From positions 1-5,126 of the forward strand of contig SKLG01000289.1 in NCBI GenBank assembly GCA_007123335.1: DNA of 5,126 nt, written 5' to 3'. Position 1 is the stretch's first letter. Each line of letters begins with the position of its first letter. This document shows positions 1 through 5,126 of this stretch, piece by piece. The DNA is from Anaerolineae bacterium. GTDB taxonomy: Bacteria; Chloroflexota; Anaerolineae; UBA1429. Below the pieces are notes generated by a model. That model did not search any database. It was not told the origin of the DNA and saw only the letters and a program-made list of their open reading frames with translations. The translations under genes were made by a program, and so were the position numbers.

Positions 1-1083
1 CAGCGGGTGCACTTTTCCAGCATGAGCCGTGGCGGCGTCAACCCCACCGATGTGGTCTCTTATCTCATCAATCAGGGTAACGACTTTGTCGAGGGCATCC
101 GCCATGCACAGGGCACTATCGAAGGCTCCTGTACGCTACTCTTGTTGACCGACGATGGCATCTATGTCGCTAGAGATCGCTTGGGGCGCACACCGCTGGT
201 CATCGGCAAAAAAGAGGGCGCCTATGCCGTGGCCTCTGAGACCTGCTCCTTTCCCAACACGGGCTATGACATCGAGCGCTACTTGGGGCCAGGGGAGGTC
301 GGGCGCATCACCGTCGAGGGTTATGAGCAACTGGCTCCGCCAGGTGATGAGCTACAAATCTGCGCCTTTCATTGGATCTACTATGGGTTTCCCGCATCCA
401 GCTATGAGGGCATTGGCGTGGAGGTGGTGCGCAATCGCTGTGGCGCCGCCTGTGCCCGCCGCGACCGCGAGGCGGACAATTGCCATCTAGATTCAGTGGC
501 TGGCATCCCCGATTCTGGCACCGGCCATGGTATCGGTTATGCCGAGGAGGCGGGCATCCCCTATCGCCGGCCCTTTGTCAAGTACAATGCCACCTGGTCG
601 CGTAGCTTTATGCCCGAGGAGCAGCGCCTGCGCGATCTGGTGGCCGAGATGAAGCTGATCCCTGTGCGCGAGCTCATCCAGGGCCAGCGCTTGCTGTTCT
701 GCGAGGACTCGATCGTGCGCGGCACTCAGCTTCAAGACACGATCCAGATGCTTTATGACTGTGGGGCCAAAGAGGTGCACGTAAGGCCCGCCTGTCCGCC
801 GCTGCTCTTTCCCTGTCCCTTTCTCAATTTTTCACGCACCAAGACGGCTATGGCGCTGGCGGCGCGCAAGGCGATCCGCGAGATCGAGCCTGGGGACGAG
901 GTCGACTTTGCTTCCTATACCGACCCCACATCCGAGCGCTATGCCGAGATGGTCGAGCGCATCCGGCAGCGCCAGAGGCTGACGAGTCTCGTCTATCAAC
1001 GCATGGACGATATGGTCGCAGCCATTGGTCTGCCCAAAGAGCGGCTATGCACCCACTGTTGGGATGCCAGCAGCCATGCGTGA
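1..1083 (+). CDS. purF: Amidophosphoribosyltransferase, PurF-like, 5' end missing
   Basis: PurF catalyses the first committed step of purine synthesis: glutamine plus PRPP to 5-phosphoribosylamine, in the cytoplasm. The frame is open at base 1, so the gene begins outside the window; the GTG at 7 is an internal Val. Compared with B. subtilis PurF, about 115 N-terminal residues are missing, including the Cys1 nucleophile. Visible are the end of the Ntn-hydrolase glutaminase domain (VASETCSF, bases 229-252), the AGIPDSGTGH segment (499-528) and the phosphoribosyl loop FCEDSIVRGTQ (697-729), with Glu-Asp where classical PurF has Asp-Asp. Four cysteines, at codons 361, 814, 1048 and 1057, match the order and approximate spacing of the B. 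subtilis [4Fe-4S] ligands (236, 382, 437, 440), so an Fe-S PurF is likely. The C-terminus stops right after the CxxC, ending DASSHA. The gene converges with the ATPase gene across 92 bases. The family is confident; a purF paralogue rather than the housekeeping copy cannot be excluded. Confidence 0.93.
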   Translation, partial: QRVHFSSMSRGGVNPTDVVSYLINQGNDFVEGIRHAQGTIEGSCTLLLLTDDGIYVARDRLGRTPLVIGKKEGAYAVASETCSFPNTGYDIERYLGPGEVGRITVEGYEQLAPPGDELQICAFHWIYYGFPASSYEGIGVEVVRNRCGAACARRDREADNCHLDSVAGIPDSGTGHGIGYAEEAGIPYRRPFVKYNATWSRSFMPEEQRLRDLVAEMKLIPVRELIQGQRLLFCEDSIVRGTQLQDTIQMLYDCGAKEVHVRPACPPLLFPCPFLNFSRTKTAMALAARKAIREIEPGDEVDFASYTDPTSERYAEMVERIRQRQRLTSLVYQRMDDMVAAIGLPKERLCTHCWDASSHA

Positions 1084-1124
1084 GGCTACCATCGAGATCG
1101 GATGAGGCGAGTCAGAGGCTGCGT

Positions 1125-1168
1125 GGCGGGCGTTGTACCCAACGCATGATTATCGTCCAACGCCCACC
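1125..1168. terminator. Possible bidirectional terminator between convergent genes
   Basis: The 92-base gap between two convergent stop codons contains GGGCGTTG (1128-1135), which can pair with CAACGCCC (1158-1165). After one mismatch, two more G-C pairs extend the stem to 1125/1168, with a 22-nt loop. A competing, tighter hairpin uses GCGTTG (1130-1135) with CAACGC (1140-1145) around a TACC loop. Neither is followed by a clear T-run on either strand, so intrinsic termination is only a guess from position and pairing. Confidence 0.35.
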
Positions 1169-1175
1169 CGCTTTG

Positions 1176-3956
1176 CTATCCTCTGTGCTCGACCGGCAGA
1201 GGTTTCGATACAGCCCCCCTTTTTTGGCCGGTCTTTTTGTGACCCGTCACAAACTTGCGCACTTCGTCAGCAATAAAGACCGAGCTGGCAACCAGGCCGA
1301 TGAGCGCCCATTGCTCCAGATCGAGAGGCTCGGTGCTGAGAGCCATGCGCAGGAAGGGTACTCTGTTCGCCAGCACCTGCAAGGTCACCGAGACAGCGAT
1401 GGCCCCGGCCAGGAACTTGTTGGTAAATGGCCCCAACGAGAAGAACGACCGGGTCCTCGATCGGCAGTTCAGGGCATTGAACACCTGGAACATGGCCATG
1501 GTGGTAAAGGCTACCGTCTGCGCAGTGACAGCGCGGGCCGAGTTTAGCGTGTGCACGTACATCCCCAGGGTGCCCGCGGCCATAAAGATCGCGACCCAGG
1601 CGGTGTTGCGCCAGATCTCGGCGTTGATGATGCGCGTCTCCTTATCTCGTGGTGACTCATACATCACATCGCTCTCTTTGGGCTCCATGGCCAGGGAGAT
1701 ATCCAGGATGCCGTCCGTGACCAGGTTCACCCAGAGGATCTGCACCGGCGTGATGATCAACTGACCACCTGGAAGTAAGGCCAAGGCGCTGATCAGAGTC
1801 AGGTCTTCGCCTACGTTGGTAGCCAACAGGTACTTGACCACCTTGCGTACGTTCATAAAGACGACGCGGCCTTCTTCCACGGCGCTGACGATGCTGGCAA
1901 AGTTGTCGTCGGTGAGCACCATATCGGCAGTCTCTTTGGTCACGTCGGTGCCGGTGATGCCCATGGCCACGCCAATCTCGGACGCCTGTAGCGCCGGGGC
2001 GTCGTTGACGCCATCGCCGGTCATGGCCACTACCTCTCCATGGCGCTGCAACGATTGCACCAACCGGTGCTTGTGCTCCGGCGACACCCGGGCAAAAACC
2101 GACGTCTGGCCGATCACGGCGTCGAGCTCCTCGTCGCTCATCTCGTCTAGGTCGTTGCCGGTCAGCACCAGATCCCCCTCTTGCAGGATGCCGACCTCAC
2201 GGCCGATGGCCTCCCCGGTGAGCTTGTGGTCGCCGGTAGCCATGACGACGCGGATCCCCGCTTGCTTGCAGAGACGCACCGCCTCGGGCACCTCGGGGCG
2301 AGCCGGGTCCATCATCCCTACCAGGCCGACAAAGATCAGCGCGGCCCGGCCGTGGTCCAGGGCGTCCTTAAAGCTCTCGACGTCATTGGGGTCGATGGTT
2401 TCATAGGCGACGGCGAGGACGCGCAGCGCCTCGGAGGCCATGTGGGCGTTCTCATCCAGGATCGTATGCCGGTCGGCATCGTCCAAGGGTCTGGGTCCAT
2501 CGCCGTTCAGCCCGCGGTCACAGAACTGCAAGATCGTGTCGGGAGCGCCCTTGACATAGACCCGCACCGGCCCCTCAGGGGTATGGTGAAAGGTAGCCAT
2601 AAAGCGCCGCATCGAGGAAAAGGGGATCTCGTCGATGCGATGATAGACCTCCTCCAAGTGCCCCTTGTGCAGCTCGGCCTTGGCGGCGGCCACCACCAGG
2701 GCACCCTCGGTAGGATCGCCGCGTATCTCCCAGTGATGCTCAGCCTCGTGGTGAGCAAGACGAGCATCGGCGCAGAGAGCGCCGATCTCGAGGGCCAGGT
2801 GCAGCGTGCCATCCGTGCGAGGATCCACGACCTCGCCATCGCACTCAAAGTGCCCCTCTGGGATGAACCCCGCCCCCGTCACATTGATCAACTGTCCATC
2901 ATACAGGATCTTGCGCACCGTCATCTCGTTGGTGGTCAGCGTTCCGGTCTTGTCGGTGCAGATGGTCGTCGCCGCACCCAAGGTGTCCACCGCCTGTAGG
3001 CGACGGATGATGGCATTGCGCCGGGCCATGTGGCTGAGGCCCACGGCGAGAGTAATGCTCATCACCGCAGGCAATCCCTCGGGGATGGAGGACACCGCCG
3101 AGGCCAGCGCGAACAGGAACATCTGCTCAAGCGCTATCCCTCGAATTAGGCCGATGACAAAGGTAAGAGCGGCAACGGCAACGGCCAACATCCCCAGCTT
3201 TTTGCCCAGATCCAACGTCTGCTTCTGTATGGGAGAGATGGCCTTTTCCGTCTCCTGAATCAACGTCGCGATCTTGCCGATCTCGGTGTTTTTGCCGGTG
3301 GCAAACACGACGGCCTTGGCTCGCCCCTCGGTGACGATGGTGCTGCCATAGACAAGGTTCGTTCGCTCAGCGGTGGGTGCACGTTCATCCACAGGTGCAG
3401 TGCGTTTGGTCACCGCCAGCGACTCGCCGGTGAGCATCGATTCGTCGACCCGCAAGTTAGAGACCTCCAACAGCCGGGCATCGGCGGACACCTTGTCGCC
3501 GGCACTCAACAGGATGATGTCGCCGGGGACAATCTCGGCTGTATTAATGCACATCTCGACACAGGCGTCTTCGTCCATATCGGGACACTGGCGCAACACC
3601 TCGGCCTCTGGCGCGGCCCTGGAGCGCAACGCTTCGATAGCACTCTCTGCCTTGTACTCCTGAAAGAAGCCGATCAGGCTATTCACGATGATGACGACCA
3701 AGATCACCACCGCATCCACATTGTGGCCGGCGATGAGCGAGACGATGCCAGCCAAGACCAACACAGCTACCAGGGGGTTCTTGACCTGGTTCAGGAGCAG
3801 CTCGATCTTGTTGACCTTTTCCTTGGCCTCGATCTCGTTAGGGCCATACTCGGCCAGGCGGCGCGCCGCCTCGGCCTGAGAGAGCCCTTCAACGCTTGTA
3901 TCAAGTTCCCGCAATGTAGCGTCAATCGTCAGGGCATGAAATGCTTTTTCTGGCAT
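1176..3956 (-). CDS. P2-type cation-transporting ATPase (probable Ca2+ exporter), copy 1
   Basis: This is a complete 926-residue ion pump of the inner membrane, of usual length for bacterial P2 ATPases. In order: an N-terminal cation-ATPase domain (about 8-50); M1 (58-76) and M2 (81-98); the actuator domain with TGES at 176-179; M3 (252-272); M4 with PEGLP at 292-296; the phosphorylation motif DKTGT with the phospho-accepting Asp at 335; KGAP at 469-472 in the nucleotide domain; TGD at 574-576; TGDGVND at 646-652; then M5-M10 (about 700-900) and a basic tail. Residues matching SERCA's calcium ligands are E293 (E309), N714 and E717 (N768, E771), and N744, T747 and D748 (N796, T799, D800). The E908 position is Gln824, as in PMCA, which favours one ion per cycle. 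Ca2+ is the best guess; Mn2+ or another cation is possible. The ATG at 3956 is supported by AAGGAG seven bases upstream. An odd cysteine/acidic patch lies at 124-136. A paralogue lies upstream at 4417 on the same strand. Confidence 0.95.
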   Translation of the reverse strand: MPEKAFHALTIDATLRELDTSVEGLSQAEAARRLAEYGPNEIEAKEKVNKIELLLNQVKNPLVAVLVLAGIVSLIAGHNVDAVVILVVIIVNSLIGFFQEYKAESAIEALRSRAAPEAEVLRQCPDMDEDACVEMCINTAEIVPGDIILLSAGDKVSADARLLEVSNLRVDESMLTGESLAVTKRTAPVDERAPTAERTNLVYGSTIVTEGRAKAVVFATGKNTEIGKIATLIQETEKAISPIQKQTLDLGKKLGMLAVAVAALTFVIGLIRGIALEQMFLFALASAVSSIPEGLPAVMSITLAVGLSHMARRNAIIRRLQAVDTLGAATTICTDKTGTLTTNEMTVRKILYDGQLINVTGAGFIPEGHFECDGEVVDPRTDGTLHLALEIGALCADARLAHHEAEHHWEIRGDPTEGALVVAAAKAELHKGHLEEVYHRIDEIPFSSMRRFMATFHHTPEGPVRVYVKGAPDTILQFCDRGLNGDGPRPLDDADRHTILDENAHMASEALRVLAVAYETIDPNDVESFKDALDHGRAALIFVGLVGMMDPARPEVPEAVRLCKQAGIRVVMATGDHKLTGEAIGREVGILQEGDLVLTGNDLDEMSDEELDAVIGQTSVFARVSPEHKHRLVQSLQRHGEVVAMTGDGVNDAPALQASEIGVAMGITGTDVTKETADMVLTDDNFASIVSAVEEGRVVFMNVRKVVKYLLATNVGEDLTLISALALLPGGQLIITPVQILWVNLVTDGILDISLAMEPKESDVMYESPRDKETRIINAEIWRNTAWVAIFMAAGTLGMYVHTLNSARAVTAQTVAFTTMAMFQVFNALNCRSRTRSFFSLGPFTNKFLAGAIAVSVTLQVLANRVPFLRMALSTEPLDLEQWALIGLVASSVFIADEVRKFVTGHKKTGQKRGAVSKPLPVEHRG
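1452..1498 (-). repeat. 47-bp block identical between the two ATPase genes (M8), copy 1
   Basis: Every base matches 4693-4739 at the constant offset of 3241. It codes for the M8 segment AMFQVFNALNCRSRT, including the Gln at the SERCA E908 position. Silent positions are identical too, including the adjacent CGA, TCG and AGG codons, whereas flanking codons differ often. See the matching block in copy 2. Confidence 0.8.
1696..1751 (-). repeat. 56-bp near-identical block between the two ATPase genes (M6), copy 1
   Basis: This stretch matches 4937-4992 with a single difference (1716 C, 4957 G on the plus strand). It codes for M6 and its flanks, TPVQILWVNLVTDGILDIS, which contains the predicted ion ligands Asn, Thr and Asp. 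Confidence 0.8.
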
Positions 3957-3963
3957 ATTCTGA

Positions 3964-3969
3964 CTCCTT
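3964..3969 (-). promoter_or_regulatory. Ribosome binding site of ATPase copy 1
   Basis: On the minus strand AAGGAG stands seven bases before the ATG at 3956, a near-ideal Shine-Dalgarno site at normal spacing. It decides the start codon and gives the expected N-terminus for the cation-ATPase family. Confidence 0.88.
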
Positions 3970-3997
3970 GCCTATCGCGACACAAGCCCACCATAAC

Positions 3998-4049
3998 GCA
4001 TCCTCATCAACGCCCTGAGCCATAGCGGCCGGTAGATAGGCGAGGATGC
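3998..4049 (-). other. Possible leader hairpin upstream of ATPase copy 1
   Basis: GCATCCTC (plus strand 3998-4005) and GAGGATGC (4042-4049) are perfect 8-base complements separated by 36 bases. They lie in the predicted 5' leader of the copy 1 transcript, ending about 40 bases before the start codon. A long-loop 8-bp stem can arise by chance; I recognise no known riboswitch core. Regulatory meaning is speculative. Confidence 0.25.
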
Positions 4050-4118
4050 CCCGATCCTTCACGATTGTCCAATGAAGTTTGTCTGCCGATGAAAATACAT
4101 TATGGCGAGCGCAAATCC

Positions 4119-4147
4119 ATTGTATCCCACCGTGTTGTCCTTTCCAA
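4119..4147 (-). promoter_or_regulatory. Candidate sigma70-like promoter for ATPase copy 1
   Basis: Minus-strand TTGGAA (4142-4147; 4 of 6 to TTGACA) is followed after exactly 17 bases by TACAAT (4119-4124; 5 of 6 to TATAAT). Transcription would start near 4112, giving a leader of about 155 nt before the copy 1 ATG. Together with the hairpin behind copy 2, this suggests that copy 1 is transcribed on its own. Promoters predicted from sequence alone are often false. Confidence 0.5.
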
Positions 4148-4201
4148 CTGGCATCGTCTACTCGTCGGAATTGCGTCAGAGGATTGTAAGGACAGCTATT
4201 A

Positions 4202-4213
4202 GCCTATATAGGC
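4202..4213. repeat. 12-bp perfect palindrome, operator-like
   Basis: GCCTATATAGGC is its own reverse complement. It lies 55 bases upstream of the candidate -35 box of ATPase copy 1, a place where a dimeric activator could bind. No regulator gene is in the window and no second copy was seen, so its role is unknown. Confidence 0.35.
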
Positions 4214-4281
4214 CCCCACGTCGCTGCCAGACTGGTTTGAGGGATCCTCGGGTGATTGATACCGGGAGAATGGGAGGATCG

Positions 4282-4346
4282 GGCGCATCACCTTCGGGTT
4301 GGCTTTGCCCAGCGCCATTGGGTGATTGTTGAGGATCTGATGCGCC
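4282..4346. repeat. Nested inverted repeats in the spacer
   Basis: GGCGCATCA (4282-4290) is perfectly complementary to TGATGCGCC (4338-4346). Inside it, ATCACC (4287-4292) can instead pair with GGTGAT (4321-4326). On the plus strand ACC-TTCG-GGT (4290-4299) forms a small hairpin with a UUCG loop. The pairings compete with one another. They overlap the coding-like minus-strand remnant, which could explain part of the pattern. Confidence 0.35.
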
Positions 4347-4373
4347 AAGCGATCCACAAGATTCAGTTCTATA

Positions 4374-4405
4374 ATCAGGCCCCCAACCAGGGTTGGGGGC
4401 CTGAT
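4374..4405 (-). terminator. Strong hairpin after ATPase copy 2, likely terminator
   Basis: A perfect 14-bp stem (4374-4387 with 4392-4405) with a four-base loop begins 11 bases after the TAG stop (4417-4419) of ATPase copy 2. It is GC-rich in the middle (CCCCC/GGGGG). On the minus strand it is followed by TATAGAACTG rather than a T-run, so it may act as a weak intrinsic terminator or as a 3'-end stabilising stem. Position and strength make a 3' end here likely. Confidence 0.7.
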
Positions 4406-4416
4406 GCTAACCGCCG

Positions 4417-5126
4417 CTACGCTCCGGGCTCGGTCACCGGAGGCATTGACACCGTCTCGTCCGCACGGTCGGGCGTTCTGCGACCATTTACAAGCTTGCG
4501 CAACTCGTCGGCGATAAAGACCGAGCTGGCGACCAGAGCGATCAGTCCCCACTGCCCCAGATCGAGGGACACGGTGCCGAGGGCCAGGCGCAGGAAGGGC
4601 ACCCTGGTAGCCAGTATCTGCAGGGTCACAGAGATGACAATGGCGCCCGCCAGATACTTGTTGGTCAGTAAGCCCAAGGAAAAGAACGACTTGGTCCTCG
4701 ATCGGCAGTTCAGGGCATTGAACACCTGGAACATGGCCAACGTGGTAAATGCCACTGTCTGCGCGCTCGCGGCGTAGACGGTGTCTAGGGTGCGTATATA
4801 CAGCCCCAGCGTGCCCACAGCCATAAAGATGGCGACCCAGGCGGTGTTGCGCAGGATCTCACTGTTGATGATGCGTGTGTTTGCGTCGCGCGGTGGCTGA
4901 TCCATAACGTCGCCCTCTTTGGGTTCCATGGCCAACGAGATATCCAGGATGCCGTCGGTGACCAGGTTCACCCAGAGGATCTGCACCGGCGTAATGATGA
5001 GCCCCATTTCTGGGATAAGGGCCATGGCGGCAAGCAGTGTGAGGACCTCGCCGATGTTGGTGGCCAGCAGGTACTTGACCACCTTGCGCACATTCATAAA
5101 GACGACGCGGCCCTCTTCCACGGCGC
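4417..5126 (-). CDS. P2-type cation-transporting ATPase, copy 2, 5' part beyond the window
   Basis: The frame is open to the right edge; the GTG at 5121 is an internal Val (AVEEGRVV in copy 1), so only the last 236 codons are visible. They cover M5 to M10 of a pump homologous to copy 1: NIGE in M5, NLVTDGILDIS in M6, FQVFNALN in M8 and a C-terminal tail. Alignment with copy 1 needs no gap and even the stop codons line up; by eye about 171 of 234 residues match (about 73%), rising to about 78% without the diverged last 21 residues. The ion ligands Asn/Glu (M5) and Asn/Thr/Asp (M6), and the Gln in M8, are all kept. The residue after the M5 Glu is Val here but Asp in copy 1. The product is an inner-membrane cation pump, probably for Ca2+. 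The catalytic DKTGT and TGES regions lie outside the window, so an intact upstream part is assumed. Confidence 0.92.
   Translation of the reverse strand, partial: AVEEGRVVFMNVRKVVKYLLATNIGEVLTLLAAMALIPEMGLIITPVQILWVNLVTDGILDISLAMEPKEGDVMDQPPRDANTRIINSEILRNTAWVAIFMAVGTLGLYIRTLDTVYAASAQTVAFTTLAMFQVFNALNCRSRTKSFFSLGLLTNKYLAGAIVISVTLQILATRVPFLRLALGTVSLDLGQWGLIALVASSVFIADELRKLVNGRRTPDRADETVSMPPVTEPGA
4693..4739 (-). repeat. 47-bp block identical between the two ATPase genes (M8), copy 2
   Basis: This is the partner of 1452-1498, identical over all 47 bases and coding for the same M8 segment. The bases just outside differ on both sides (4691-4692 and 4740). Confidence 0.8.
4937..4992 (-). repeat. 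56-bp near-identical block between the two ATPase genes (M6), copy 2
   Basis: This is the partner of 1696-1751, with one difference in 56 bases (4957). It codes for the M6 ion-binding helix. Conservation at silent sites exceeds that of the surrounding regions of the two genes. Confidence 0.8.

Larger units (their letters stand above)
4199..4373 (-). other. Coding-like remnant or unrecognised short ORF
   Basis: On the minus strand this stretch reads without a stop as a protein-like sequence containing LVDRLAHQILNNHP and GKANPKVMRPILPF, ending DVGAYIG and a TAA stop at 4199-4201. Third codon positions in its middle are mostly G or C, as in the neighbouring real genes. I see no ribosome site before the only internal ATG (a 38-codon option), and upstream the frame runs through the hairpin and into copy 2 in another frame. 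It may be the tail of a gene lost during duplication, or simply chance. I do not recognise a family. Confidence 0.25.
3957..4416. other. 460-base spacer between the tandem ATPase genes
   Basis: No confident gene lies in this interval. On the minus strand, from copy 2 towards copy 1, I find: a strong terminator-like hairpin (4374-4405), a short coding-like remnant (4199-4373), inverted repeats (4282-4346), a 12-bp palindrome (4202-4213), a sigma70-like promoter (4119-4147), a leader with a possible hairpin (3998-4049), and the ribosome site of copy 1 (3964-3969). A plus-strand reading frame of 76 codons from 4102 has no ribosome site and no convincing similarity. Confidence 0.75.

Noticed and set aside
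7..9. GTG as the start codon of the purF-like gene
   Set aside because: The frame is open to base 1, no ribosome site can be seen, and a start here would remove the catalytic half of the glutaminase domain.
463..500. Apparent small insertion (DNCHLDS) before AGIPDSG in PurF, possibly a local frameshift
   Set aside because: This junction varies in length among PurF homologues and the frame stays coherent on both sides.
1255..3258. Several plus-strand open frames of 96-272 codons opposite ATPase copy 1
   Set aside because: They are low-complexity Arg/Ser/Thr-rich or otherwise featureless antisense shadows of a gene with clear motifs along its whole length.
3957..4112. yybP-ykoY (Mn2+) or M-box (Mg2+) riboswitch before the ATPase gene
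   Set aside because: These would fit a cation pump, but I could not find their conserved core sequences in the leader.
4102..4332. Plus-strand 76-codon frame containing YSSELRQRIV, faintly like the start of IS630-type transposases
   Set aside because: The resemblance covers about ten residues only, no helix-turn-helix or DDE region follows, and no ribosome site or terminal repeats are seen.
5119..5121. GTG as the start of a short 234-codon protein in copy 2
   Set aside because: The same Val lies inside the P-domain/M5 boundary of the full-length copy 1, so the gene simply continues past the window edge.

Overview
The window holds three protein genes. The 3' part of a purF-type amidophosphoribosyltransferase gene runs rightwards off the left edge (1-1083). 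It converges on a complete P2-type cation-transporting ATPase gene on the minus strand (1176-3956). Further right, also on the minus strand, is the C-terminal third of a second, closely related P2-type ATPase gene that continues past the right edge (4417-5126). Strong family motifs, the Shine-Dalgarno site and the GC-rich third codon positions mark this as bacterial DNA. The PurF variant (CEDSIVRGTQ phosphoribosyl loop, YNATWSRSFMP segment, four likely [4Fe-4S] cysteine ligands) and the P2-ATPase type are reminiscent of Chloroflexota/Anaerolineae-like or other anaerobic lineages. That placement is an inference from memory of these families and is weak.

Layout: 1-1083 purF-like (5' end missing); 1084-1175 a short convergent spacer with two mutually exclusive hairpins; 1176-3956 ATPase copy 1, with a good ribosome site at 3964-3969; 3957-4416 a 460-base spacer; 4417-5126 ATPase copy 2 (5' end missing). 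In minus-strand order the spacer holds a strong hairpin just after copy 2's stop (likely terminator), a short coding-like remnant that I cannot identify, nested inverted repeats, a 12-bp perfect palindrome, a sigma70-like promoter for copy 1, and a roughly 155-nt leader with a possible hairpin.

The two ATPases look like a tandem duplication: their last ~235 codons align without a gap at a constant offset of 3241 bases and are about 73% identical in protein by my count by eye. Both carry a P2A/P2B calcium-pump-like ion site (PEGLP in M4 of copy 1; N..E in M5 and N..TD in M6 of both copies) with Gln at the M8 position where SERCA has Glu908. This suggests single-site Ca2+ (or Mn2+) export, although the ion is not proven. 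The most interesting detail is that the DNA coding for M6 and M8 is almost identical between the copies, including silent sites, while the surrounding DNA has diverged. PurF is a purine biosynthesis enzyme with no evident functional link to the pumps. I see no mobile element, CRISPR array, tRNA or rRNA, and no clear new multi-gene system.
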